From Methylomusa anaerophila (GTDB lineage Bacteria; Bacillota; Negativicutes; Sporomusales; Sporomusaceae), in the NCBI RefSeq assembly GCF_003966895.1, contig NZ_AP018449.1, forward strand, positions 1,061,424 to 1,125,423: DNA of 64,000 nt. Direction: 5' to 3'. The translations under genes and the position numbers were made by a program. This document shows positions 25,072-33,330 of the stretch, in pieces; within the stretch, counting starts at the first letter, position 1, and the number at the start of each line of letters is the position of its first letter. The notes below the pieces were generated by a model. That model had not been told where the DNA came from. It saw only the letters and a program-made list of their open reading frames with translations, and ran no database searches.

Positions 25072-25806
25072 CTATTTATTGGCCCCAATTATACTGGTAA
25101 CAATCCCATAGACTTCCTCATGTATATCATCAACGGATCGTATGGTGCCGTTATCGCCGCCGCTAATGCAGTTAATTCGCCGCCAGCCGTACTTCTTACT
25201 AAGGAGGCGGTAACTCTCGTAACACTTGGCCAGGTAGACCGCATTCCGCTCATGGATATCCTTTTGCGCGCCGGTCTTGACGGCGCGGTTTTGGAGCAAA
25301 CGGCAACTGTATTCCGGCGGCATATCAAGAAAGATGACGGCATCGGGCACGGGCAGGGCGAATTTAACAAACTCCAGATCCCATAACCAGTCGAGAAACT
25401 GTTCTTTTTCAGTTGCATCCGAAAATTTCACCGCCTGGTGAACCATATTCGAGGTACTGTACCGGTCTGCCAAAACAGTACCGCCGCTACGGTAAAAATG
25501 TCCCCAGTCAGTGGCAAAAGAGGCATAACGGTCAACGGCGTAAAAAGCAGAAGCGGCATACGGATTTACAGCAGTTGGATCATCACCGAACTTGCCTTCT
25601 AAATACATTTTAACCAAAGCGGACGACTGACTTTCATAATCAGGAAAAGAAACCTTCCTGACGGAATAACCTTCGCCTCCCAGCCGTTCCAGCAGTTTAT
25701 TGGCCTGCGTTTCCTTGCCGCAACCGTCGCCGGCCTCGATGACGATAAGCTTACCGCGCAAGTTGAGAACCCCCAATACTCCAGCCCTAATCGCGGCGTG
25801 TTTCAA
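25072..25806 (-). CDS. tmk: Thymidylate kinase
   Basis: Phosphorylates dTMP to dTDP. The clostridial-type P-loop IEAGDGCGKETQ (about 23-34) is present, followed by LADRYSTSNMVHQ and VIFLDMPPEYS. In the P-loop the usual Ser/Thr after Lys is Glu, with Thr next. The best start is TTG at 25806, eight bases after AAGGAGG; an in-frame ATG at 25842 lies within a family-1 element and has no site. That makes a 244-residue protein with about 18 residues before LIVIEAG. A TTGCGCGGTAAG start further in is also possible. Order with yaaR and holB is conserved. Confidence 0.88.
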   Translation of the reverse strand: MKHAAIRAGVLGVLNLRGKLIVIEAGDGCGKETQANKLLERLGGEGYSVRKVSFPDYESQSSALVKMYLEGKFGDDPTAVNPYAASAFYAVDRYASFATDWGHFYRSGGTVLADRYSTSNMVHQAVKFSDATEKEQFLDWLWDLEFVKFALPVPDAVIFLDMPPEYSCRLLQNRAVKTGAQKDIHERNAVYLAKCYESYRLLSKKYGWRRINCISGGDNGTIRSVDDIHEEVYGIVTSIIGANK

Positions 25807-25829
25807 AAAACACGCCTCCTTAATTTTAA

Positions 25830-25952
25830 GAGGCTGGTTCAAAATGCTTAGATGCTAGGCGCGACGAGGACGTGAGCGGAACAGTACAGAGAAGTACGTG
25901 CAGCGAGCGCCCACAGGAGCAACGACGCAGATGAGCGTTTTCAACCAGCCTC
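25830..25952. repeat. Family-1 dispersed element, copy f (GAGGCTGGTT arms)
   Basis: Arms AGGCTGGTTCAAAA and TTTTCAACCAGCCT are complementary but unlike the GAACTGC arms of copies b-e. The core GATGCTAGGCGCGACGAGG and GGAGCAACGACGCAGATG is conserved. The right end reaches the stop codon (25952-25954) of the decarboxylase gene. Confidence 0.9.
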
Positions 25953-27421
25953 TAATCGACAACCTTAATTGTTTTCAGTAGATAATCCTCAGGTCCTGAG
26001 ATGTGAAGGCCTGCGGCTTGCAACCGGTGGCAATAATCAATAATCTCCTGGGTAATAAGTTCCCCCGGACAAAGCACCGGGATACCCGGAGGATAAAAGG
26101 TGACTATCTCCGCGCATATTTTACCCTCGGAGTCTTCAAAAGGCACCATGACGGTATTGCCGAATAGCGCGTCCCGGGGTGAAATCACCTGTTCCGGTGA
26201 AGCAGGATAGGTGTCATGGGTATAAATGTCCGTAATACCGGAGAAGTCCCGTGTACCATGGCTGGTTACCGCCATATCCCGCAGGGCCGCCACCATTTTG
26301 ACCGCATCTTCCTTGCTGTCCCCTAGAGTGATAAGGAACAATATATTATACATATCGGATAATTCTACCTGTACCTTGTACTGGTGACGGAGAATCCGCT
26401 CCGCCTCAGCGCCTTTTAGACCCAAACCCTTGACCGTAACCGTCACTTTCGTCGGGTCAAGGCGATCCACTCCCGGATTTCCCAGCTTTTCCTCCCCGAA
26501 GCAATATAGTCCCGGAATGCCGTTAATCTCCTGCCGGGCCCAGTTGGCCAAGTCGACGGCCTTTTCCACCAGTTCCCGTCCCTGGGTAGCCATTTGCATT
26601 CTGGCCACATCCAAAGAGGCCATCAGAATATAGTTGGGGCTTGTAGACTGGACAAGCTGCAGCATGGCCTTAAGCCGGGGCACCCGGATCCGGCCCTTGC
26701 GGCAATGCACCAGGGAACACTGGGTCAGGGCGCCAATAATTTTATGGGTACTTTGGGCCACGATATCCGCACCGGCGTCAAGAGCCTGAACAGGCAACCG
26801 GTCCGAAAACTTAAGATGCGGACCATGAGCTTCATCCACTACTACCGGAATGCCGTGTTCGTGAACAATATCCACAATTTGCTTGAGATCAGTGGCAACT
26901 CCATAATATGTAGGGTTAATTACCAAGACACCTTTGGCGTCAGGGTGCTGCTTTAAAGCCTTGGCCACCGTCGCCGGCGTCACCCCCATTGCCAATCCAA
27001 GTTCATAATCCACCTCAGGCTGTATAAAAACAGGTATGGCGCCGCTTAAGATAATACCGCCAATAATGGACCGGTGGGCATTTCTCGGTACGATCACCTT
27101 TTCGCCGGGACCGGCAATGGTCAATATCATGGCATAGATACCGCCGGTGGTCCCGTTAACCACAAAATAGCTATAGTCCGCACCATACAAATCGGCCGCC
27201 AGGTCTTGTGCGGCCTTTATCGGACCATGAGGTTCATGCAAATCATCCAGCTCGGCCATTAACGCCAGGTCAAGCGCCATAGCATTTTTCCCCATAATAT
27301 TGCCTAATGCCGGGTGCATGCCTTTACCCTGCTTATGTCCTGGTGTATGAAAAGGAATGACTCCTTCCGTAACGTAGTTGTTCATTGCCGCCAAAAGCGG
27401 CGTCTTGGTCTGGTCAAGCAC
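25952..27421 (-). CDS. Orn/Lys/Arg decarboxylase, fold-type I (YaaO/SpeA family)
   Basis: A pyridoxal-phosphate decarboxylase of 489 residues, the short form without the N-terminal wing of E. coli enzymes. PLP lysine lies in AQSTHKIIGALTQ; IPFHTPGHKQGKG at the N-terminus, NGTTGG and VVDEAHGPHLKF are family motifs. Bacillus relatives are SpeA (arginine decarboxylase) and YaaO; substrate cannot be fixed by eye. Its position upstream of tmk matches yaaO. The GTG start at 27421 has AGGAAG upstream. Arginine use would link it to cyanophycin breakdown, which is inference. Confidence 0.9.
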   Translation of the reverse strand: MLDQTKTPLLAAMNNYVTEGVIPFHTPGHKQGKGMHPALGNIMGKNAMALDLALMAELDDLHEPHGPIKAAQDLAADLYGADYSYFVVNGTTGGIYAMILTIAGPGEKVIVPRNAHRSIIGGIILSGAIPVFIQPEVDYELGLAMGVTPATVAKALKQHPDAKGVLVINPTYYGVATDLKQIVDIVHEHGIPVVVDEAHGPHLKFSDRLPVQALDAGADIVAQSTHKIIGALTQCSLVHCRKGRIRVPRLKAMLQLVQSTSPNYILMASLDVARMQMATQGRELVEKAVDLANWARQEINGIPGLYCFGEEKLGNPGVDRLDPTKVTVTVKGLGLKGAEAERILRHQYKVQVELSDMYNILFLITLGDSKEDAVKMVAALRDMAVTSHGTRDFSGITDIYTHDTYPASPEQVISPRDALFGNTVMVPFEDSEGKICAEIVTFYPPGIPVLCPGELITQEIIDYCHRLQAAGLHISGPEDYLLKTIKVVD

Positions 27422-27540
27422 AGGTATTGATCACTTCCTAAAATTTTGTTTAATGCCAAAAAACGCTACTCATTCATTGTAGCATACCCCTCCCCAGGGT
27501 ACAATAAACTGATCTAAGAAAACTGAAGGCATCCCGGGCC

Positions 27541-27575
27541 ATTGTGAATTGTGAATTGTGAATTGTGAATTGTGA
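27541..27575. repeat. Heptamer tandem repeat
   Basis: Five exact copies of ATTGTGA in tandem, next to the clpP terminator. Confidence 0.95.
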
Positions 27576-27622
27576 AAAAAATTCCGGCGTCGCTCACATA
27601 ATACATGAGCAACACCGGAAAT
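27575..27622 (-). terminator. Terminator of clpP
   Basis: TGAGC and GCTCA extend into TTCCGG/CCGGAA: a 15-bp stem (27582-27596 with 27606-27620, two mismatches), followed on the minus strand by TTTTTTT. Confidence 0.88.
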
Positions 27623-27670
27623 GCCTTTTGACAGTCGCAAGTCTAACCCGCCCCTCAAACCGATGATTAA

Positions 27671-28285
27671 TTACGAATTGCCGCCAGGAATATTGGCTTT
27701 CACAGCCCGGCGGTCAATAATTCCATCCACCAGACCGTATTCTTTGGCCTGTAATCCGGACATGAAATAATCGCGTTCGGTGTCTTGACTGATTCGCTCC
27801 AGCGGCTGTCCGGTATGTTTCACCAGAATATCATTGAGAATCTCACGTAACCGGAGAATCTCCTTGGCTTGAATTTGAATATCGGTGGCCTGCCCCTGGG
27901 CCCCGCCCAACGGTTGGTGAATCATTATGCGTGAGTTGGGCAAAGACAGCCGTTTACCGGCTGCTCCGGCCGCCAGGAGCACTGCTCCCATACTGGCGGC
28001 TTGGCCGATGCATATGGTGGAAACGTCAGGTTTAATGTACTGAATTGTGTCGTAAATGGCGAGACCGGCAGTAACAACCCCGCCTGGGCTGTTAATATAA
28101 AAGTGGATATCCTTATCGGGATCCTCAGATTCCAGGAAAAGAAGCTGAGCGATAACAAGGTTGGCAACCGTGTCGTCAATAGGACCGCCCAAAAAAATTA
28201 TCCGGTCTTTTAAAAGTCGGGAATAAATGTCATAAGCCCGTTCTCCACGGCTGGACTGCTCTACTACAATAGGTACAAAATTCAA
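27671..28285 (-). CDS. clpP: ATP-dependent Clp protease proteolytic subunit
   Basis: ClpP forms the tetradecameric chamber that degrades proteins delivered by ClpX or ClpC. The catalytic triad is Ser98 (GQAASMGA), His123 (MIHQPLGG) and Asp172 (TERDYFMS). 204 residues. clpX and tig, its usual neighbours, are not adjacent, so this is a monocistronic copy or one of several. Confidence 0.96.
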   Translation of the reverse strand: MNFVPIVVEQSSRGERAYDIYSRLLKDRIIFLGGPIDDTVANLVIAQLLFLESEDPDKDIHFYINSPGGVVTAGLAIYDTIQYIKPDVSTICIGQAASMGAVLLAAGAAGKRLSLPNSRIMIHQPLGGAQGQATDIQIQAKEILRLREILNDILVKHTGQPLERISQDTERDYFMSGLQAKEYGLVDGIIDRRAVKANIPGGNS

Positions 28286-28352
28286 TGTTTTTCCCTCCCT
28301 GATTTACAGTATTTACACCAACTACTGAGCGCGTAAAAATATGGCCCGCCGG

Positions 28353-28904
28353 CTAATCAATATAGACGAATACGTTTCGGTTTCTCTCGGCAGCGACAGG
28401 GTTAACTTGTTCTTGCTTGTATCCCAGACATACGGCATAGTAAGGCTCATAGCCTTCAGGGATTTGCAGCCGGACGAGAATTCGGCCGTCGCCAAAGGCA
28501 TGAGCAATCAGCCCGACCCATAAGGAACCGATGTTGAGGCTTTCGGCCGCCAACAGCATGTTCTGAATAGCGGCACAACAGTCGGCCAGAGGCGAATTGG
28601 CGCCTTTACGGCCGGAGATCACTATCACGGTAGGAGCATTATACAATATGTGTCTTTTTTTCTTCCCCAGCTTGGCAATCCAGTCCACTTGACTGGTGGC
28701 CATGACCTCTTTGGCTTTGCTACTCAGTTCATCAATAAAGCTATCGTTTTGGATAACGGAGAAAAACCAGGGTTGTTCATTGTGACCGGAAGGAGCATAA
28801 ATTGCCGCATCCAGTATTGCTTTAAGTTCTGCGTCTTTTATCTGGTCCGGCCTGAACTTCCGGATACTTCGCCGCCTTTTGATTATCTTGATTACTTCAT
28901 TCAT
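28353..28904 (-). CDS. Nitroreductase family flavoprotein
   Basis: An FMN-binding NAD(P)H oxidoreductase of about 183 residues. RRSIRKFRPDQIKDAELKAILDAAIYAPSGHNEQPWFFSVI is the FMN-binding start, and GSLWVGLIAH and LGYKQE are later motifs. Physiological substrate unknown. I start at ATG 28904 (MNEVIKIIKRRRSIRKF), 9 bases after GGAAGG. It follows degS by 15 bases, so the pair is probably cotranscribed. Confidence 0.88.
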   Translation of the reverse strand: MNEVIKIIKRRRSIRKFRPDQIKDAELKAILDAAIYAPSGHNEQPWFFSVIQNDSFIDELSSKAKEVMATSQVDWIAKLGKKKRHILYNAPTVIVISGRKGANSPLADCCAAIQNMLLAAESLNIGSLWVGLIAHAFGDGRILVRLQIPEGYEPYYAVCLGYKQEQVNPVAAERNRNVFVYID

Positions 28905-28919
28905 GAACACAAACCTTCC

Positions 28920-30062
28920 TTATATCGGAACATTTACCGTTATCTTCGTTCCACTTCCATTTTTTGACTGAATAGAAATCTCGCCCTGCAAGAGGTTAAT
29001 TCTCTCCCGCATCCCCATCAGACCAAAGCTTTCTCCACCGATGTTTTCGGAGTTGTCAAACCCTTGTCCGTCATCTTCCACAATCGCAATAACATTTGAC
29101 CGCACGAACTCGATCCGCACCCGTACCGTACCGGCTTTAGAATGTTTCTCCACATTATGGAGAGCTTCCTGAATGATACGGAACAGTCCAATCTCAATAT
29201 GGCTATCCAGCCGTTTATCTTCCCCCATGACAATCAGTTCAGGAAAGATGCCGCTGCGTTCCTTTATCATATCCAGCACCTTGCGAATGGTGGGTATCAG
29301 CCCTAAATCATCAAGGGTCATCGGCCTTAAGTCGAATATAATCTTACGGGTTTCCTGCAAAGCAATGCGTACTTGTCCCCGTAGATCCTTGAGTTCGTCT
29401 TTTGCTCTGGCAATATCAGCGTCAATTAGCTTTTCACATACTTCGGCCCGGAAAACAATATTGGCCATCGCTTGCGCGGGACCGTCGTGGATTTCTCGCG
29501 CCACCCGGCGACGTTCCTCTTCCTGGGCCCGAATAATATTGGCGCCAAAAATCTGGCTGGCTTTGAGCGATTCGATCTCGGTTACCACGCTACCCATTTG
29601 GTTGCCCAGATAACCCAGCACGGCGCCTACCTGGGATACCAGATTTTCCGCCTTTTCCACTGTCTGCTTAAGGACCTTGAGGCGAATCTCCAAGTCATCC
29701 CGCTGGTGACGCAGGGTCTGCTCCTGCAGCTTGGCCATAGCCAGCTCCAGTTGCACGTTGCTGGTATCCTCATAAGCGGCTTTAATATCAACTTCATTGT
29801 ATTCATGGAAGTTGCGGCTCACTTCCATCAGGCGCAGGCGAGACCGACGTTCCCGTTTTCCCAGCGCATCCACGCGGGAAATAATATCTGTCGTCTCTTT
29901 TTTGATCCGTTCTACATCTCGCTTTACATTTTCCATTTCACCACGGGCGGCTTCATAAATGTCGAAAATCTGTGACTTACTTTTTTCTACCACGCCAATC
30001 GTATGCTTAACAATTTTATCAAGAACGTTTATGTCTAAATTTTTCGCTCTACCTTCCCCCAT
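28920..30062 (-). CDS. degS: DegS-type cytoplasmic sensor histidine kinase
   Basis: 380 residues. A long N-terminal coiled-coil sensor (about 20-170) leads to the phosphoacceptor helix EEERRRVAREIHDGPAQAMAN with His192, then an HATPase domain (NVEKHSKAGTVRVRI, DDGQGFD, GESFGLMGMRERI). This is the DegS layout; in Bacillus DegS acts with DegU on exoenzymes, motility and competence. No response regulator is adjacent, so degU must be elsewhere. ATG 30062 follows GGGGGAAGG-like sequence. Confidence 0.9.
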   Translation of the reverse strand: MGEGRAKNLDINVLDKIVKHTIGVVEKSKSQIFDIYEAARGEMENVKRDVERIKKETTDIISRVDALGKRERRSRLRLMEVSRNFHEYNEVDIKAAYEDTSNVQLELAMAKLQEQTLRHQRDDLEIRLKVLKQTVEKAENLVSQVGAVLGYLGNQMGSVVTEIESLKASQIFGANIIRAQEEERRRVAREIHDGPAQAMANIVFRAEVCEKLIDADIARAKDELKDLRGQVRIALQETRKIIFDLRPMTLDDLGLIPTIRKVLDMIKERSGIFPELIVMGEDKRLDSHIEIGLFRIIQEALHNVEKHSKAGTVRVRIEFVRSNVIAIVEDDGQGFDNSENIGGESFGLMGMRERINLLQGEISIQSKNGSGTKITVNVPI

Positions 30063-30250
30063 TTTCCTACCTCAAATTGACTTGATTAAATTTCATTAAA
30101 TAAATTTGAATAATTGTTCTCTTTTCAATTGCTTTTGCTTTTTAATAATAGTAATACGCTACTTATTGCTCTAATCCCTGCATGTCTCGTCTACAAACAG
30201 AAAAGCGCCGGGAAATCGATGGATAATGGGTGCGAAAAACGAAGGAAGAC

Positions 30251-30311
30251 AGACCACTAGTGGTCTGTAAACCCATTTCGGGACTGATATGAATAGATAT
30301 TGCACATACTA
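30251..30311 (+). promoter_or_regulatory. Palindrome and sigma-G-like -10 upstream of the ger operon
   Basis: AGACCACTAGTGGTCT (30251-30266) is a perfect 16-bp palindrome. CATACTA (30305-30311) equals the sigma-G -10 consensus and lies 36 bases before the gerA start. The expected -35 at 17-18 bases spacing is poor; a TGAATA lies too close (30290-30295). So forespore control is likely but the promoter is only tentative. The rest of 30063-30346 shows nothing else. Confidence 0.45.
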
Positions 30312-30346
30312 TCAGCAGCCCTTTCGTTGTGAGGTAACAAGAGACT

Positions 30347-32227
30347 ATGAATAATATTTTTACCAAAAACTACCATGCACTCAAAAAACTGATAATATAC
30401 AAGCCGCCGGCCAATCCGCCGCAGTTCACACTGGCTGAAGATGAAGAGTCCCGGGCCGCGGAATCCAAAGCGCAGTTGCCCCAAGACAATCTGCACCTCA
30501 TCGCCGCTGAGCACGACTCCCTGCTTCGCTATGCCCGCCGCCTGGCCGACGCTTTGGCGAAAATAAAGGAGTGCCTGGCCCAGCCGCTTGCGCCGGAAAA
30601 GATTGCCGCCCTCAAGATGGAAATAGCGGCGCTTGAAAATCAGCAGATGTCCTTGTCGCCAATTGTCATGAGATATAACCTTGCCCAAAACCCGCTGGAC
30701 CAAGCTGTCAGCACCAGCCTGGAGGAAAACAGGCTGGCTTTGAAGCGCCTGTACAACGTGCCGGCAAACAAGGACCTGATCATCCGCAGTATAACCATTC
30801 CCGCTGAGCCTCCCGTCACCGCCACCTTAGTCTTTGTTGAAGGGCTTAGCGACAAAAAAATAATAAACCTGGCCGTCCTCCAGCCTCTCCTGCTGCTGGG
30901 AAATGTTGAGCGGCGGCTGTACGACGGCCAATTGGCAACCCGGCTGATCACCGAATACCTGCCCGGCAATCAGGTCAGAGTGGCTACTACTCTGCGGGAT
31001 GTGGTTGAGAGTCTCAATCTCGGCGATACCGCCATCTTTCTCGACGGGGTGGACGAAGCTGTCCTGGTTGAAACCAAAGGCCAGGAGCACCGCAACATCG
31101 ACCGCCCGCTGATGGAGCAGACGGTGCAAGGCGGCCAGTCGGCCTTTACGGAGACGTTACGGGTAAACACCGGCTTAGTGCGGTCCCTATTGCGGACGAA
31201 CGACCTGACTACCGAGATTTTCACCATCGGCCACCGCAGCAATACCCTCTGCGCTGTCATGTACCTGAAATCAGTGGCTAATCCGGTCCTGGTACGGGAG
31301 GTAAAGCGTCGCCTTAGCGGTCTCAAGGTGGATGCTATTACCGATTCCGGCACCTTACTGCATCATATCATCGACCACCCGGGAAATCCGTACCCCCAGG
31401 CCCTGCGCACCGAACGGCCGGACCGGGTAGCCGCCGCCCTTGCCGAAGGGCGACTGGCCATAATGCTGGATGGCTCGCCCTTTGTCCTGATAACGCCGGT
31501 CAGCCTGTTCACCTTGTTTCATACCGGCGAAGACTTCTCCGTTTACTGGGTTGCTGCCAGTTTCAGCCGGGTCCTCAGATTTTTAGGGGCATTCCTTACA
31601 TTACTGATGCCGGCCCTCTACATAGCGATCAGCTACTTCCATGAGGAAGCGCTGCCCACCAGCCTGATCATCGCCATCGCCGGCGCCCGGGAGCGGGTGC
31701 CTTTCCCGTCCATCCTGGAAATAGCCATGATGGAGTTCTCTTTTGAACTGTTGCGGGAAGCCGGCGTAAGAATTCCCGGCATGTTGGGCTCCACCATCGG
31801 CATCGTCGGCGCCATTATTCTCGGGCAGGCGGCGGTAGCCGCCGGTATCGTCAGCCCCATTACCGTAGTCATCATTGCCGTCACCGGCCTGGCCTCCTTC
31901 GGCATTCCGGACTACAGCCTCTCCCACGCCATCCGTCTAACCCGCTTTGCTTTTGAAGTTCTGGCAGCCACATTCGGACTGGTAGGGGTGGCCAGCGGCT
32001 TACTGGCGCTGACGGTGGTGCTCACCAGCATGAAATCGCTGGGAGTGCCCTATATGTCGCCAGTGGCGCCAAAGTCCACCGCCGGCTACGATATTGTGTT
32101 GCGCGGCCCCCTTAACTCCCAGGAACTGCGGCCCGACGAACTTAACCCCCTGGACAGGCAGCGCCAGGCCAGCGTGGGCGTACAGTGGCCGGCAGAACAA
32201 CCTGCCGGCGGGGAGGATGAATCATGA
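30347..32227 (+). CDS. gerA: GerA-type germinant receptor A subunit
   Basis: A subunits sit in the spore inner membrane and help sense nutrients. At 626 residues it is longer than the usual 480-540; about 130 extra hydrophilic residues (30-160, Ala/Glu/Leu-rich, likely coiled coil) precede the standard domain that begins near NVPANKDLIIRSITIP. Later comes VEGLSDKKIINLAVLQPLL, the membrane part with AISYFHEEALPTSLIIAIAGARERVPFP, EFSFELLREAGVRIPGMLGSTIGIVGAIILGQAAV, and a C-terminal tail. The end overlaps gerB by ATGA, so the subunits are translationally coupled. Confidence 0.94.
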   Translation: MNNIFTKNYHALKKLIIYKPPANPPQFTLAEDEESRAAESKAQLPQDNLHLIAAEHDSLLRYARRLADALAKIKECLAQPLAPEKIAALKMEIAALENQQMSLSPIVMRYNLAQNPLDQAVSTSLEENRLALKRLYNVPANKDLIIRSITIPAEPPVTATLVFVEGLSDKKIINLAVLQPLLLLGNVERRLYDGQLATRLITEYLPGNQVRVATTLRDVVESLNLGDTAIFLDGVDEAVLVETKGQEHRNIDRPLMEQTVQGGQSAFTETLRVNTGLVRSLLRTNDLTTEIFTIGHRSNTLCAVMYLKSVANPVLVREVKRRLSGLKVDAITDSGTLLHHIIDHPGNPYPQALRTERPDRVAAALAEGRLAIMLDGSPFVLITPVSLFTLFHTGEDFSVYWVAASFSRVLRFLGAFLTLLMPALYIAISYFHEEALPTSLIIAIAGARERVPFPSILEIAMMEFSFELLREAGVRIPGMLGSTIGIVGAIILGQAAVAAGIVSPITVVIIAVTGLASFGIPDYSLSHAIRLTRFAFEVLAATFGLVGVASGLLALTVVLTSMKSLGVPYMSPVAPKSTAGYDIVLRGPLNSQELRPDELNPLDRQRQASVGVQWPAEQPAGGEDES

Positions 32228-33330
32228 GTTACCAACCGGGGCGCCTCGGCCTGGCTGAAGGAATAGCGCTGGTCTTCGCCACCACTTTGGCGCCCATTTT
32301 CCTGACTATCTTTCCGGCCAGCGTAGATGCGGCAGGCCCCGCTGCCTGGATGCGTCCTGTCATCAGCTTTATCGAGTTTCTTGTTATCTTGTATCTACTG
32401 CTGTATGTACTCAAAAACACTACCGGCGATCTATATGCCGCCTGCCAGCAGTTGCTCGGCACTACCCTGACCCGGCTTGTCGCCCTGTATTACACCAGCC
32501 TGTATTTTCTCGACGCCGGCCTGCTGCTCCGCCAGTTTGCCGAAAACACCCTCCTCACCGCTCTGCCGCGGCTGGAATTTGAAGTGGCTATCGGCCTGTA
32601 CGCCATAATGGCTGTCTTTCTCCTCTATTTCGGCTTGGAGGCAATGGCGCGGACGTGTTATATCATTCTGCCTTTTGCTGTCGCCGGTCTGTTAGCTATC
32701 ATGGCTCTGGCCGCGCCCCGTTACGAATTCTTCCACCTTACTCCCTGGGTTGGGCCAGGACTGGGGCAGGTATTTATCTGGGGAGTGCAGGCCGGCGGCA
32801 TCAATCTCGGCGCTCTGCTGCCCTTCCTGATTGCCGCCAGCTTCCAGAATGCGCCCACCATCCGGAACGCCGTTCTATACGGGCTGGGACTCAGTACCCT
32901 TATGCGAACGCTGGCCTTCATCGCTTACACCACTGCTTTCGGGGTGTCTGTCGGCCGGGAGAAAGTCCTGCCCTTTTTCGATCTGGCCCGGCTGGTGTAT
33001 ATCAATCGCTTCCTCCAGCGCATCGAAGCCTTCTTCATCATCCTTTGGACAGCCATGGGCATGCTTAATGTGGCTATCGATATCTACGCCGGTCTCTATC
33101 TCCTTTGCCGCCTGTTCAACCTGCCTTCCCTCCGGCCCTTCATCCTGCCGACCACCCTGATCATCGCCGAGCTGGCCATGCTGCCCCACGAAATCACCGG
33201 CGTCCTCACCTTCTACAACCAGGCAATTTTCAGCTTTTATAACCTCGGCACAATAGTGATTCCGCTGATGCTATTTATCGCTGCCGTTTACCGGGCAAAA
33301 AGGGGGCGGGAAAAATGCCGATCCGTTTAG
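32224..33330 (+). CDS. gerB: GerB-type germinant receptor B subunit
   Basis: An integral membrane protein with about ten helices, 368 residues, of the APC-transporter-like spore germination family. B subunits carry the germinant-binding pocket. RLGLAEGIALVFATTLAPIF begins helix 1, and the last helices end at VAVYRAKRGRE. Starts within the gerA stop (ATGA) and overlaps gerC by 16 bases. Confidence 0.93.
   Translation: MSYQPGRLGLAEGIALVFATTLAPIFLTIFPASVDAAGPAAWMRPVISFIEFLVILYLLLYVLKNTTGDLYAACQQLLGTTLTRLVALYYTSLYFLDAGLLLRQFAENTLLTALPRLEFEVAIGLYAIMAVFLLYFGLEAMARTCYIILPFAVAGLLAIMALAAPRYEFFHLTPWVGPGLGQVFIWGVQAGGINLGALLPFLIAASFQNAPTIRNAVLYGLGLSTLMRTLAFIAYTTAFGVSVGREKVLPFFDLARLVYINRFLQRIEAFFIILWTAMGMLNVAIDIYAGLYLLCRLFNLPSLRPFILPTTLIIAELAMLPHEITGVLTFYNQAIFSFYNLGTIVIPLMLFIAAVYRAKRGREKCRSV

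Noticed and set aside
30257-30703. 148-codon minus-strand frame opposite the start of gerA
   Set aside because: Shadow of the gerA N-terminal extension, no binding site, no domain.
31601-31927. Antisense frame in gerA
   Set aside because: Overlaps the conserved membrane core of the GerA protein; composition is typical of a GC-rich shadow.
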